This document shows positions 1 to 9,513 of a DNA stretch of 18,138 nucleotides, piece after piece; the first letter of the stretch is position 1; every line of letters begins with the position of its first letter. The translations under genes were made by a program, and so were the position numbers. Location: the NCBI GenBank assembly GCA_900155495.1, contig FTLJ01000480.1, forward strand, positions 1 to 18,138, in the 5' to 3' direction. The DNA is from Porogramme epimiltina. Its lineage: Eukaryota; Basidiomycota; Agaricomycetes; Polyporales; Polyporaceae. The notes beneath the pieces are model-generated. The model had not been told where the DNA came from, made no database searches, and saw only the letters and a list, made by a program, of their open reading frames with translations.

Positions 1-25
1 TCATCATGCTTACCTTATGAGTCTG

Positions 26-116
26 TGACTCACCCTGACTCCCTGTGACTCCCCTTGACTCTGGACGCCTCATGGTGTCCTCATGGACAATGACTCCCTA
101 TGACTCCTAGTGACTC
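26..116 (+). repeat. Helically phased TGACTC decamer array
   Basis: TGACTC occurs at 26, 36, 46 and 56, and again at 91, 101 and 111, so the steps inside each block are exactly 10 bp. The loose unit is GTGACTCCCT. TTGACC at 207 and 217 continues the 10-bp step further right. The same kind of unit (GTGAC at 2275, 2285, 2304 and 2313, with GTGAT at 2295) lies just inside the left end of the hAT-like element at 2215. My inference is that this is the subterminal repeat region of a related element whose end lies outside the window. TGACTC also resembles a Gcn4/AP-1 half site, which could be coincidence. Confidence 0.75.
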
Positions 117-447
117 ATACCTCATGTATATATACCAGAGCACACTTGGGGTAGACCCTAAGTTTGACCTCTTCATTCAATAGAGGCATTCTCCCCTCAG
201 ATTCCCTTGACCCTGCTTGACCTCTATCACAGTAGCTCGACCGCGCCGCTTTGGTGCGTGTCCCCTCTGAACCACAGAACCCATTGATCCCCTTTGAACT
301 TAGGGCTGTTGCCCAACCATTATCATTGATCCACCTCCAATCCCACCGACCTGGAACCTTTGACTTAGGGGAGACACTTCGGCGTAACAATGTATCACTT
401 CAGGATATTCTTGTGCAACGATTATGATTTTTACTACACTTACATTG

Positions 448-665
448 CTATTGTCTCACGTGTTCCGCTATTGTCCTATACACTCCACTATTGTTATATG
501 CACTCTATTATTGTCTGCTGATTTTCTATTGTCATAGCTCTATTATTCTTTAACAACTATTGTTAAGAATTCCAATTGTGTACTATTTCAATCCCCTATT
601 GTTCTCCTTGTCTATTGTTCTATAATTACCACTCCCTGTAGTCCATTGTTCATATTGTACATTGT
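448..665 (+). repeat. Degenerate 20-bp tandem repeat, CTATTGT cluster
   Basis: ATTGT starts at 450, 470, 490, 510, 528, 559, 575, 598, 614, 645, 654 and 661, all on the plus strand. The first four steps are exactly 20 bp, and the units at 448-507 also share a trailing pyrimidine-rich part (CTATTGT followed by TATRCACTC in two units). Beyond about 530 the period decays. Strand bias and phasing suggest a decayed tandem array rather than random AT-rich sequence. ATTGT/ACAAT is the core bound by HMG-box proteins, but no function is shown here. Confidence 0.7.
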
Positions 666-727
666 TCACTTGAAGTCTATCATCTCTTGATATTCAAATA
701 AAGAAGACAATTACTTAGATATACTAG

Positions 728-736
728 TATATAAAG
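728..736 (+). promoter_or_regulatory. TATA-box-like TATATAAAG
   Basis: A TATATAAAG motif is followed about 40 bp later by a pyrimidine-rich stretch ending near 777. No gene follows: the 66-codon ORF at 781 runs into the foldback element and resembles nothing I know. This may be a promoter remnant of a transposon such as an LTR, or chance in AT-rich DNA. Confidence 0.2.
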
Positions 737-900
737 CCCTAGGTTAGCACAGTCCAATAAGTACTTCTTCCCCTACACGAGTGTGCATGAGAGTTTCTCC
801 TAGTGCACCAGCACTAGTAAGCTTACTAAGCAACTTCAAATCACTATGTTCAACCACAGGCATTAACAGGTCATACGGACCTTTAAGTAATACAGTGACT

Positions 901-1101
901 TACAAAACTGTCTCAATGTTTTGCAGTTTTGTGTCTCAATGCCCATATCTCAGTCAGATTTGCACCAAATCACGTGATTGAAGATGCGTTGGAAAGCTGT
1001 GCTTCTCGAGTTTCCCACGCATGTTCAATCACGTAATTTGGATAAGATTTGATGGATCTGTCAATTATTCTTTGATCTCAATGCATTGAGACAGTTTTGT
1101 A
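901..1101. mobile_element. 201-bp foldback MITE flanked by TA (Tc1/mariner-type, non-autonomous)
   Basis: The terminal inverted repeats are perfect: CAAAACTGTCTCAATG after TA at 901-902, and its reverse complement before TA at 1100-1101. The TA on each side fits the TA target duplication of the Tc1/mariner superfamily. A second, inner stem pairs 967-995 with 1011-1039 around a 15-nt loop (996-1010), so the right half is largely a diverged inverted copy of the left half. There is no coding capacity. TCTCAATG also recurs inside the left arm near 934-941. Confidence 0.85.
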
Positions 1102-1103
1102 AC

Positions 1104-2200
1104 TACTACCCAATGCACCATCCTCATAGGCTACCACTCTGAAATTTTGTTTCTGGAGGGGGAAATAAATTGTGTAAATTATGTATTAGTCTTTGACTCA
1201 TATGTTGATATAGTAAGGCAACTTATATATATATAGGAAGCACCATTTTGACTAATAGTGTAGCCTAAAAGTTAGTAATGTCATGCTTTGAAATGGTATC
1301 ATTTACCAAGATCTCAGATAGGAATCTTATAAACACAGAGGCTCTACAGCAGACTGAATTGAGCTATTATAAGCTGAATATATTCTAAAGAGCATTCAGA
1401 AAGTACTCAGGGATAAGGGAGTGCTACACAAAGTCTTAAAACAATAGATCTTATCAATAACTTATGCTAGTTATAAAACTATTTCTAGAATATACACCTA
1501 AATATAGCTTTGTATCTCAGTGAGATTTTATTGTTTCAGGACTTATTTTACATCATTTGAAGGTCTACTATTATGTCTTTCTAATGCATATTTAATTATA
1601 TGATCGTGAAGTATTCACTAAGATGTGAAATGTCACTAGACTACTATTGCTGTAAATAGCTTTGTAAGTCACCACATGTACATTCAAGAGGAGTTACAAG
1701 GATTAGTAACAGCTAGCAACTTAAAAACCTGTCTGATATGTACAGATCATGATACAGACACATTTATCATGCTAGCTTTATTCATCCTTATATTATAGCT
1801 ACATGGTAGGTGTAAATGCAGTTTAAGGTTTTCATCATTATAGATTCTAAGTCACCTATAAGTTACCTATTTAAATTTGATAGGAATTTCCTTATCTCTA
1901 GTTTGTGAGTATGAGTGCCAATTTGCTTGCTACCAGTGCCTCTCCATTAGTGTAAGTATGGACATGGGCATAGGTATGGGTACCTGTGCAAAACTCCATA
2001 TCCATTTTCAGCCTCAGTAGTGTAGCACCTTCACCTTTGGTCATGTGCTGACATTTATAAAATTCGCAGTAAATACCAAAGAGTGAGTAAGCAGCAAATA
2101 TACCATAAGAATTGCCACAAACAAGTCTGGTATGCTCGAAACCACAACGAAAATCTGACTGCCAGCTCTCTTGGGATGGCGATAGGTTTGCGTGTACTTC
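1104..2200. other. AT-rich gene-free stretch
   Basis: About 1.1 kb of AT-rich sequence has no ORF of note on either strand and no RNA gene I can recognise. It contains a short TA run near 1226-1236. It is probably repeat-derived intergenic DNA that has decayed beyond recognition by eye. Composition changes abruptly to GC-rich near 2215, where the hAT-like element begins. Confidence 0.6.
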
Positions 2201-2214
2201 ACTCAGTCAGTCAG

Positions 2215-3003
2215 TAGGGGCGTTCAAAGCGGGCGCTGCCGCTGCCGCTGTCGCTGCCAAACGGGCGAGGCGCCGTGACCCCCTGTGACCCCTTGTGATG
2301 CGAGTGACTTGAGTGACTGGCAGCTGTGCCGACCTCGCGCTGCCGCACCTGCAGCTGGTCCGCGGCTCACGCCAGCACCAGGTTCAGCTGTGGCACGATC
2401 TTCGTCTGCGTCACCGGCGCTGGCGTAGCCTTGGTCGTAGTCGTTGTGGTGGTCGACGCTGCCCGCTTTGACAGGGCGCTCGCGCCATACCCGCGACGCT
2501 CGGTGACGCTGCAGCGGGTGGCAGCGACTACTGGCGCGCGAGCGTCATCAACGCCCCGCCCTCGCCCAACTGCTTGCCCCGTCCCGTCGTCCCGCCCATG
2601 TTCATGTCGACCGCGCGGCGCGGCATCGCTGGCGAGGGAATCATCTCCCCGCTCGCGGAGCCCGCGAACATCCCCGCGTTAAAACTTGTGCTCGCGGCGT
2701 TGAGCGCCTGCAAAAGAGGCGGGTCTGATGTTCCCCGCGACGCCCATCCCCGCGAGCCCCGTCGCTCTCGCGCTCCATCCGCGGTGGTCCCCGCACCGGC
2801 GTCCCCGCTGTGGGCTCGACATTTGGGCGTCGCGAACGGCCAGCGGGGCACCTAGTTCACGGAGGCCATAGGCGCCCATCGCCGCCGCGCGCGATGGGCC
2901 AGGACTACTGGGGGCTTAGCGCCTGTGGGTGACCGGGCCCGGGCGCCCGCGTGACGGTTTAGCAGCGACAGCGGCAGCGGCAGCGTAGCTTTGAACGCCC
3001 CTA
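2215..3003. mobile_element. Non-autonomous hAT-like element with about 43-bp TIRs
   Basis: The left end (from 2215) and the reverse complement of the right end (from 3003) both begin TAGGGGCGTTCAAAGC and then match through a GCTGCC/GCTGTC-rich tract to about 2260 and 2959, with one 1-nt indel and a few substitutions. The T-A-G-G-G-G start is typical of hAT TIRs. GTGAC-type repeats at 2275-2317 and GTGAC at 2929 and 2951 look like subterminal transposase-binding repeats. No exact 8-bp target duplication is visible: left flank TCAGTCAG, right flank GTGACAAC. The 0.7-kb interior is very GC-rich and encodes no transposase, so the element would need a transposase from elsewhere. Confidence 0.8.
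2340..2851 (-). other. Possible captured gene fragment inside the hAT-like element
   Basis: On the minus strand an open frame from 2851 to 2528 encodes a peptide that includes PPLLQALNAAS. It is overlapped by a second frame, from about 2570 down to about 2370, that includes a Thr-rich run and ends KIVPQLNLVLA before a stop. The two frames together read more like exon pieces than transposon sequence. I do not recognise the parent gene. The alternative is that high GC keeps frames open by chance. Confidence 0.2.
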
Positions 3004-3224
3004 GTGACAACGGTGATCCAAATGGCTGTGGGCCGCTCACCGCCTGGTGTGACATGGTGACGTCACAGGTGGACGGAAGCTGGACTGCAGCGCCCGGCTG
3101 GACACGGACGTCGACGACGCCCGCGACGCCCCCCGGGCTTCACCCTCCACTTGCACTCACCGCTACTCTCGCCCAAGTTCTGCTTCCCCTCGCTCCTTTC
3201 TCCATATCTCCCTATCTCCTAGTT

Positions 3225-6200
3225 ATGGGTCAAGCCAGTTCGCGCACCAGAACGCCTCCGCCACCCCGTCATGACCAAACCCCTCCGATAACTGTCCCCG
3301 CCCACGATCGCTCAATCTCTTCAAGTTCTTCTGCTCCCTCCACGCCAAAGTCAAGCCGCCGCTCTTTTAGACGCAGCATCCGCGCGTTTCTTTCACATCC
3401 CCACCCTCGTCTAGACGGCCCCTCCAATTCCCCGTCTCCTTCCTCCCGCAAGCGTTGGCGTTCTTCCCGGAGGATTTCCTCACGTCGCAACCCACCTTCA
3501 GCTCTTTCGGAGACATCTACCAACCCAGCTCACTCTGTACCGACCCCTGACGACCCCGACGACGTCCAGCTCGTGCAGTCGAGCCACCCGTCTGGAGCTC
3601 CCGCACAGCTTTCAGCATACCCTTCAACCAATGTGATTGCTTCGCCCTCCCTTACCTCGCCGCTCCCCTCAAGTCCGTTATCCCCGGATGGGCAAGACGG
3701 CCTTGCGCCTCCTGATATCAGTTCTCACTCAGGCACGCCAGATCGACACACAGTCTTCGCAGGTTATACCACAGACGAAGTAGCAATCAACGGAAGCAGA
3801 CTCGAAGGCTCCGATCTCGTAGACGGATTAACAGAAGTCGAAAACAGTGCCGAGGGCATCCCTGTAGATGAATACGCCTACAAGGGTTTTGTCCAGGGTA
3901 GCTCGCGAGACGGGCAGGTATCACCACCCCTTCCTTCCCTCCCGGATGCATCGCATTCCCCTGTGGAACCCGAACCCTCTCCGGACTCGAACCAACAACT
4001 TCGTCATTTCCAACCACCCGGACCGCTCGTCGTCGTACAAGGTGTCGTGAATACGAGTGATAACCCTACGGCTCCTCCGAGTGCACCCTTGTCCCGGTCT
4101 TCAAGATCGACATCATCCTCGCCTCAGTTGGTGCCGTCCTTGACACGCCCGCATTCCTTTGCAGCCCCTCCTTCAGCAGCCACATCCGAAGATAGGTCTC
4201 ATGCCAGAAGTCGCTTGTCCGCTTTCTTGCCACGTCCCACTAGTATGCTTGGCCGTCGGGCATCTACTCCGGATGACTCGGAGCCGTTCCGTGCGGGCTC
4301 TTCGACCAATAACAATAGCAATGCCTCTACCGAAACCACTCCCCATGATGGTGCATCGTCGCCTTCGTCTAACACAGATCACGGCTCCAACGAGAACGAC
4401 AATCGTCCTCGCCCTCTATCCCCTGGGAGCATTGATGTCCTCGGTACACTTCTCAGGTGTGTTCGTTCCTGTGCGCCTTATCATCAGCTAACGAGAGAAT
4501 CCTAGTGTTGCCGCAGCGGCTACAGCGGCATCCCTATTCTCGCCCAGTCTCGCCTTCCAGTCCAATCCTGAATCAAGCGGTGCCTCCCCTCATTCCAGTG
4601 TCCCACGCCCCATGTCGCCTACTCCAACCGCAGGTTTAGGAGGTGGTGACAGTCCCGTCGCAGGTCTATCTAGCTTCAGCGATCCTTCCCCGTCATTTTC
4701 TCCGCCTCACTCCATCTCGCCGTCCACTTCTGTGTCGCAGCAGCGTGAAGGTCGCGAGCGGATTCGGAACGTTTGGGAAAGCTTCCGCGATCGCCTCGGT
4801 CTCAACCGTAATGCCTCGTCGCGTACGAGTGACCTTGGTCCTTCGGGATCAGACGACACAGGCAACATGCGCCCTGGGGAACTCATGCTGGCCGAGATGG
4901 CTAGAGCGTTGAACATTGGTCTAGGGCTCAACGGTGACGGTTCCGCAACAGGGCCTCCAGCCCAGAATGCGGAGTCTGCAACTTCCAACTCACTTGTTGA
5001 AGTCCCGCGATCGCAGGATCACGAAAACAGCAGACGCAGCATACCGGCCGAAGACAGCTTTGAACGATTCCTCATCAACCTGCAGGCTGATCTCAGAACT
5101 GCCCTCTCTGGGGACTCAAGTGATGCTGCAGCATCAAATGGCGCAGATGAACGAGAAGAGGTGGAGGTCTCCCCGAGTAGTGAAGAAAGAAGTTCGTCAT
5201 CTCTCTCATTCCTAGAGTCTTCGTCGCAACACGATGACCAGGACATTAACGACGCACTCCCCTTGGAAGACGTCTCCGAGGATGAGTATGAGGTCGAGGC
5301 CGAATATGAAGACCCCGGCCTGAGCGGCCCTTCTTCGACCCGTTCACCCACACCAATGCCGGCGACGACGCCCTTCTCGCCCAATCGGCTCGAATCAGCG
5401 ATGTCTCCTGCTCCAGGCGAGCACGGCGACTTGGATCGTCGCCCACCTGGCATCAATCTGTGGAGGCTGTATCGCTTCCAGCCCATTCCCGCGAGCCAAG
5501 TGGCTGGCCACGCTGCATCCACGACTTCGCCTACCCCCGCTATCCCTCTATCTCCGCCTCTGCACTCCCCTCCGCCTGCAGCCTCCCCTGTAGCCCAGCC
5601 CCCAAGACCCGCATCGCAGTCCTCTGACACAAATCCCTCCCTGGAAGGTGTGGACTCGTCCCAGGCAGAGTCTGTGCCGGCGACCGACGCCATCTCGAAT
5701 GTGGTCGTGCCCGTCATTGTTGTTGGACTACAATCTGTTGACATGGGACAAGTACATGGCCACGCGCATCCCGAAGACGACCCTACACCCCCCGATTCCT
5801 GGGATTCTGGCCGGCGATCCACCTCATCTGACGACACCCCGCGTACCGACTCCCCTGTCGATGACTCTGGCGTTGCCACACCTCGTGGTCGGAGTTGGCA
5901 GTCTCGCGCGGCAACCGCATTGCGGAGTCTGCGGCCGGGGCGAAGAAACGGTTCCAGAGGGCAGCAAGCGGTTGACGGTTCGGGCTCGCGGACGTTCTTG
6001 ATCTATGTTATAGGAGGTAAGCTAGGTCCTTATTCGTGTTATGAGTGGTACCCAAGAGTACTCGCCAGGTTACTACCCTCCAAACCATCATATGGTCACA
6101 GGATCTGAAAATCTGGATTCGTATGAAGCCCTCTGGTACGCTCCTTCACCCGTGTGACGCCGCCTTCTCAACTTCATCACCTCTACAGGGAGCTCGCCGA

Positions 6201-6611
6201 ACTTCTTGGCCAAGTGAAACCTCCGGTCGCCACTCGTGAGGATATCGATAGATCTGGTTTACAAGTCATCCCCGCGGGCGAGCTTGGGGAATATGAGAAG
6301 AGAGGGAAGGTAGCGTCGAACTGCGTCGAACGCGTACGTCGAACTTTCTCCTCCTATTCCGCCGTCACTGATCCGATAAGAGCAGTGCCTCATCTGTCTC
6401 GATGACTACGAGTCCGACCAGGAGCTCCGGCTGATGACGTGTAAACATGCCTTCCACAAAGAATGTGTCGACAAGTGGCTTCAAGTAGGTCGCAATAATT
6501 GTCCAGCATGTCGCTCAAAGGTGAGTGAATGGCTCGTTGGACTTCATCAAGATTAAGTACTTAATTATTGGATATTAGGGAGTCTCCACTCCAGGGGATC
6601 TCGTGCATTGA
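3225..6611 (+). CDS. RING-H2 finger E3 ubiquitin ligase, probably N-myristoylated (1040 aa)
   Basis: Exons are 3225-4456, 4506-6016, 6069-6135, 6189-6333, 6386-6520 and 6579-6611 (3123 nt in phase; introns of 49, 52, 53, 52 and 58 nt with GT-AG ends). The chosen start gives MGQASSR, an N-myristoylation-type signal (Gly2, Ser6), which suggests membrane attachment. Residues 10 to about 900 are Ser/Pro-rich and look disordered. A conserved block (YVIGGYYPPNH, then EALWELAELLGQ) leads to a C-terminal RING-H2 with C986, C989, C1004, H1006, H1009, C1012, C1024 and C1027. By family knowledge such a domain recruits an E2 and transfers ubiquitin; the substrate is unknown. An in-frame upstream ATG at 3054 would bury the myristoyl signal, so I prefer 3225. 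The hAT-like element ends 221 bp upstream and may lie within the promoter. Confidence 0.93.
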
Positions 6612-7255
6612 AGTTTTGGCTCTGGATAGGTCTTTCCCTCTGACATCTCACGGACAGGTCCCAATCTTATTTTTCCCTCCCTCGTTAATTGCTTTCGCAT
6701 CGTTGTTCATCGTGCACCTCATATGTAGCGCTCTTGATCCCTCCCATTCCGCATACGCTCACGCACCGTAGTCAGACCTAGTTCTCCGGAAATGCTCTCC
6801 AGTTCCATCTTACTTGTACGATATGCTAGTACTGTAGAGACCAATGAATCATTTTCTCTTGTAGTCCACTCGCGTCGCGCTTGGCCCTACTCCCATCAAA
6901 AGCATCAGGTTGCCATATACAGCTACTGGCATGTGCGAGGGAGGTAGTTTCACATCCATGGTGATGAGAAGGACAAGCGTGAGGAACTGAACGTCCCTCA
7001 GACACTTGCGCCTTCACGCCGACCAAATGTGTGTGGCTATCTCTAAGCCATTACTTTAATTACAGATGATTGATTGTAATGAAGCCGTCACGTTAAGGAA
7101 CCCTCCCTGGAGATCCGCTGTAATCCCTGTCTCTCGTTAGGGCAGATCACGATAGCTAGGTTCCTGCCACTCCCAGTCTCCTGATGGAACAGGTTGACCA
7201 ACTCGGCGGAAAACGGAAGATCCTAGCACACCAGTCAGTCACTTGGACGCCACGA
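6612..7255. other. Convergent intergenic spacer
   Basis: This 644-bp stretch lies between the stop codons of the RING gene (+) and the methyltransferase-like gene (-), so it should hold both 3' UTRs and both polyadenylation regions. Only short ORFs without recognisable products are present, and I see no RNA gene or repeat. Confidence 0.6.
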
Positions 7256-8931
7256 TCACAGTGAAACGCTACTGACTTGAAGTTCTTCTCGGAGCCATAC
7301 TAACCGGTCGAGCAGAAGAAGGCTCTCAACAACAGGTCCCACGATGCACCGCAAGACATGGAAAACTTCCACTCTGCCTCCCAATGTGAGGTTATTTGGT
7401 GAGACGCCATTAGGACACGCGGATCCAATCTTCCTCTGCACGGCCGAGGTGAAGGCGTCCCAGGATGTGTACGCGGAATCGCTCAGGCGACCCAACCTTC
7501 CCGTCGGACGATGGTCTTCCGGAGTCGATGAACCGCCTGTTGAGCCCGAGGTCGTATCTTTGGTACTCCTCCAGTATGCTTGCAAGCGATCCTCGAACAA
7601 CGCGCGCCACACGATCTTACGAAGTGCAAGACGCGCTTCCTTGTAGCTCTGCTCGTTACGCATCCATTCTGACGGGACCTGCGCTGCGAGCTGCAGGTGG
7701 GCCTGTGTAAGAACGAGATCCTGCGACGAACGCAAGGTCTTCGACATCGGGACGTCTGTGTCGCAAGTCTGTAAATAGAGCGCGAAACAAAAAGTATAAT
7801 TAATGAACTCTGACCTTCGGGCCGTAGCATGTTGTAACAACATCCCACAACTAATGCCCCTCGCGGGACCCAGCGTGCCTTTTCTGGATCCGCCCGACAC
7901 GCTGTTATGAAGGCGTGGAGAATGTCCGGGGTGAGGGATCCACATGCGTGAAGTGCGACAAGTAGAGCAGGTACCGGCTTGTCCGATCCGGGTGTGGAAG
8001 GATGGTAGGCTTCGACCCATGCTCGTGTTGAGGAGAGCAAGGTGTCGGCATCAATTTTAACAGTCACATAGGTCAACGATCCTTCCTGCCGTTGGTTGAT
8101 CGGATGGTTGCAAGGGTACGTGGAAGGGGTGGTCGAGTTTGCCTTCTGTGGCATGGTGCCGTTTTCTTGCGCATTCCGCCGTGCTTTGCGGCCAGCCTTC
8201 GGGTCGTCCTTGCGAACAGCTCCACGAGTTTGGACTTCGCTCCAGTCAAGTGCGAGGACATGGAGACGGAGCTGATCGCGCATCATTCTCGATAGATAGC
8301 CCTATGGAAGCCATGTGAGTCAGTAAGCAAGCAAAGACATCGTGGCGGGAGTAGGACTATAGTGAACCGACACTCAGAAGAGAACAGGACGGACTTGACC
8401 CGCTCCAATATCCACCGCATGCTCCACATCGCGTAGGGCTTGTGATGACGAGAGAAGCCGGTGAATACAACCCGACATCTGAACAACTTCGTGGGCCTTC
8501 TTGGGAGACATGCCGGGCAATGTTGGACGCTTCTCACTCGCAGATGAGCAGATATCTTCATCAAACCAATTTCCAGAAGGATAATGGATACGGCCTAACT
8601 GTCGAGGGAGTGCAAGGCTCGCAGCGTCGCTGATCAAGGAACATAATGAAGGAGGGATGGATGGAAAGGTATTGATAGACAAATCGTCCTGCAAACGACA
8701 AGCATCGTAGTAGCGTAGCAAGAGGACCCACGGGTCCTCGCACCCCTCCTCGATGTGTGCACCTGCCCAAGACCACCACTCCTGCCATTCCTCCGGAGGT
8801 TTGAACGAAGCGCGACCGAGGTCGTTGGGATGTAGGGCAAACAAGGACGAGACAAGGGGGCTGCCGAGGAATTGAGTGATGGCCGAGAGGTGATTCTTGA
8901 CACTAGAGATGTTGTGGTAGCGGCTTGGCAT
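7256..8931 (-). CDS. METTL25/RRNAD1-type methyltransferase-like protein (507 aa)
   Basis: Exons on the minus strand are 8931-8395, 8301-7815 and 7755-7256 (1524 nt in phase; introns of 93 and 59 nt). The SAM-binding motif I region spans the first junction: VDIGAGQ then GYLSR (about residues 173-184). It is preceded by MSPKKAHEV, a hallmark of the Methyltransf_32 family. HACGSL (297-302) and VGCCYN (331-336), followed by RPED across the second junction, are further family signatures. The C terminus has the usual LLLDR/WLREE end. The family is predicted to be SAM-dependent, but its substrate is not established. Both donors carry C at +3 (GTCCGT, GTCAGA). An upstream in-frame ATG at 9060 lies only 5 bp from a TATA motif, so 8931 is preferred. 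The gene is in tandem with dug2, which ends 583 bp upstream. Confidence 0.93.
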
Positions 8932-9513
8932 GGCGGAACGACGAGATAAACGAAGAGGCGTAGAACAGAACGACAAGGAGCTTCTCCTGAGCGAGCAGAG
9001 CAATGGCAACCCCGGAGGGAGCGGAGAGTTGTTTGTCTCTGTTTGTGTAGTGGCGCACATAGAAATTTATACGCGCGCTCGCGGCGAGACTACCCTTGAC
9101 CTCGACCACAACCGTCGCCTTTCACTACGTTCCGCGTCCGGCCTCCAGGTAAGCCCCCATACCTTATTGTACTCTTGTGATGAGCTTTTTGCTGTGCACC
9201 AGTCGGATCCTTTTGACGACAATCTCCCTGGGCCTCTATTATACGCTTGAGGTCCCTGATTTCACTTTTCTGCTTGTCCTTGGTGGCGTCTGCGTACGGA
9301 CGCTGATCTTCGTTCTACAGGTCCGTTGTCTTTAGGATGTTTCCCGGAACGGTGTTGTTGGAGCGGTCAGGGGAGGGTGTAAAGGAAATATGTTCTCGTC
9401 CATGCATGTACAATATATTATTTGTCTGTCATATGATACCCAAACCCGGATACACTTCCTATCATATATCACCGTACCGGAGTAAGTCCCGTTATTATCC
9501 ATCGTTTTTCAAT
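8932..9513. other. Intergenic region: dug2 3' end and methyltransferase-like promoter
   Basis: This 582-bp spacer lies between two genes on the minus strand. It should contain the dug2 3' UTR and the promoter of the next gene, including the TATA motif at 9065-9071. Plus-strand ORFs here do not resemble known proteins. A splice-like pair (GTAAGC at 9150, TTCTACAG near 9320) exists on the plus strand but joins no convincing coding sequence. Confidence 0.55.
9065..9071 (-). promoter_or_regulatory. TATA box candidate for the methyltransferase-like gene
   Basis: TATAAAT reads on the minus strand from 9071 to 9065, 134 bp before the chosen ATG at 8931. A start site about 30 nt downstream would lie near 9035. 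That excludes the ATG at 9060 and supports 8931. Confidence 0.45.

Noticed and set aside
2207..3011. 8-bp target-site duplication around the hAT-like element
   Set aside because: Left flank TCAGTCAG and right flank GTGACAAC do not match; the short CAGT repeat on the left is unrelated.
2991..3224. Upstream extension of the RING protein frame
   Set aside because: The frame opens at TTG inside the hAT TIR; the first ATG (3054) would hide the MGQASS myristoylation signal, so 3225 is preferred.
5019..5879. 286-codon minus-strand ORF inside the RING gene
   Set aside because: It is the antisense shadow of exon 2; Ser/Gly/Glu-rich composition follows from the Ser/Pro-rich sense codons and it has no recognisable domain.
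8932..9060. N-terminal extension of the methyltransferase-like protein from ATG 9060
   Set aside because: A TATA motif lies only 5 bp upstream of that ATG, and the added 43 residues look like translated 5' UTR.
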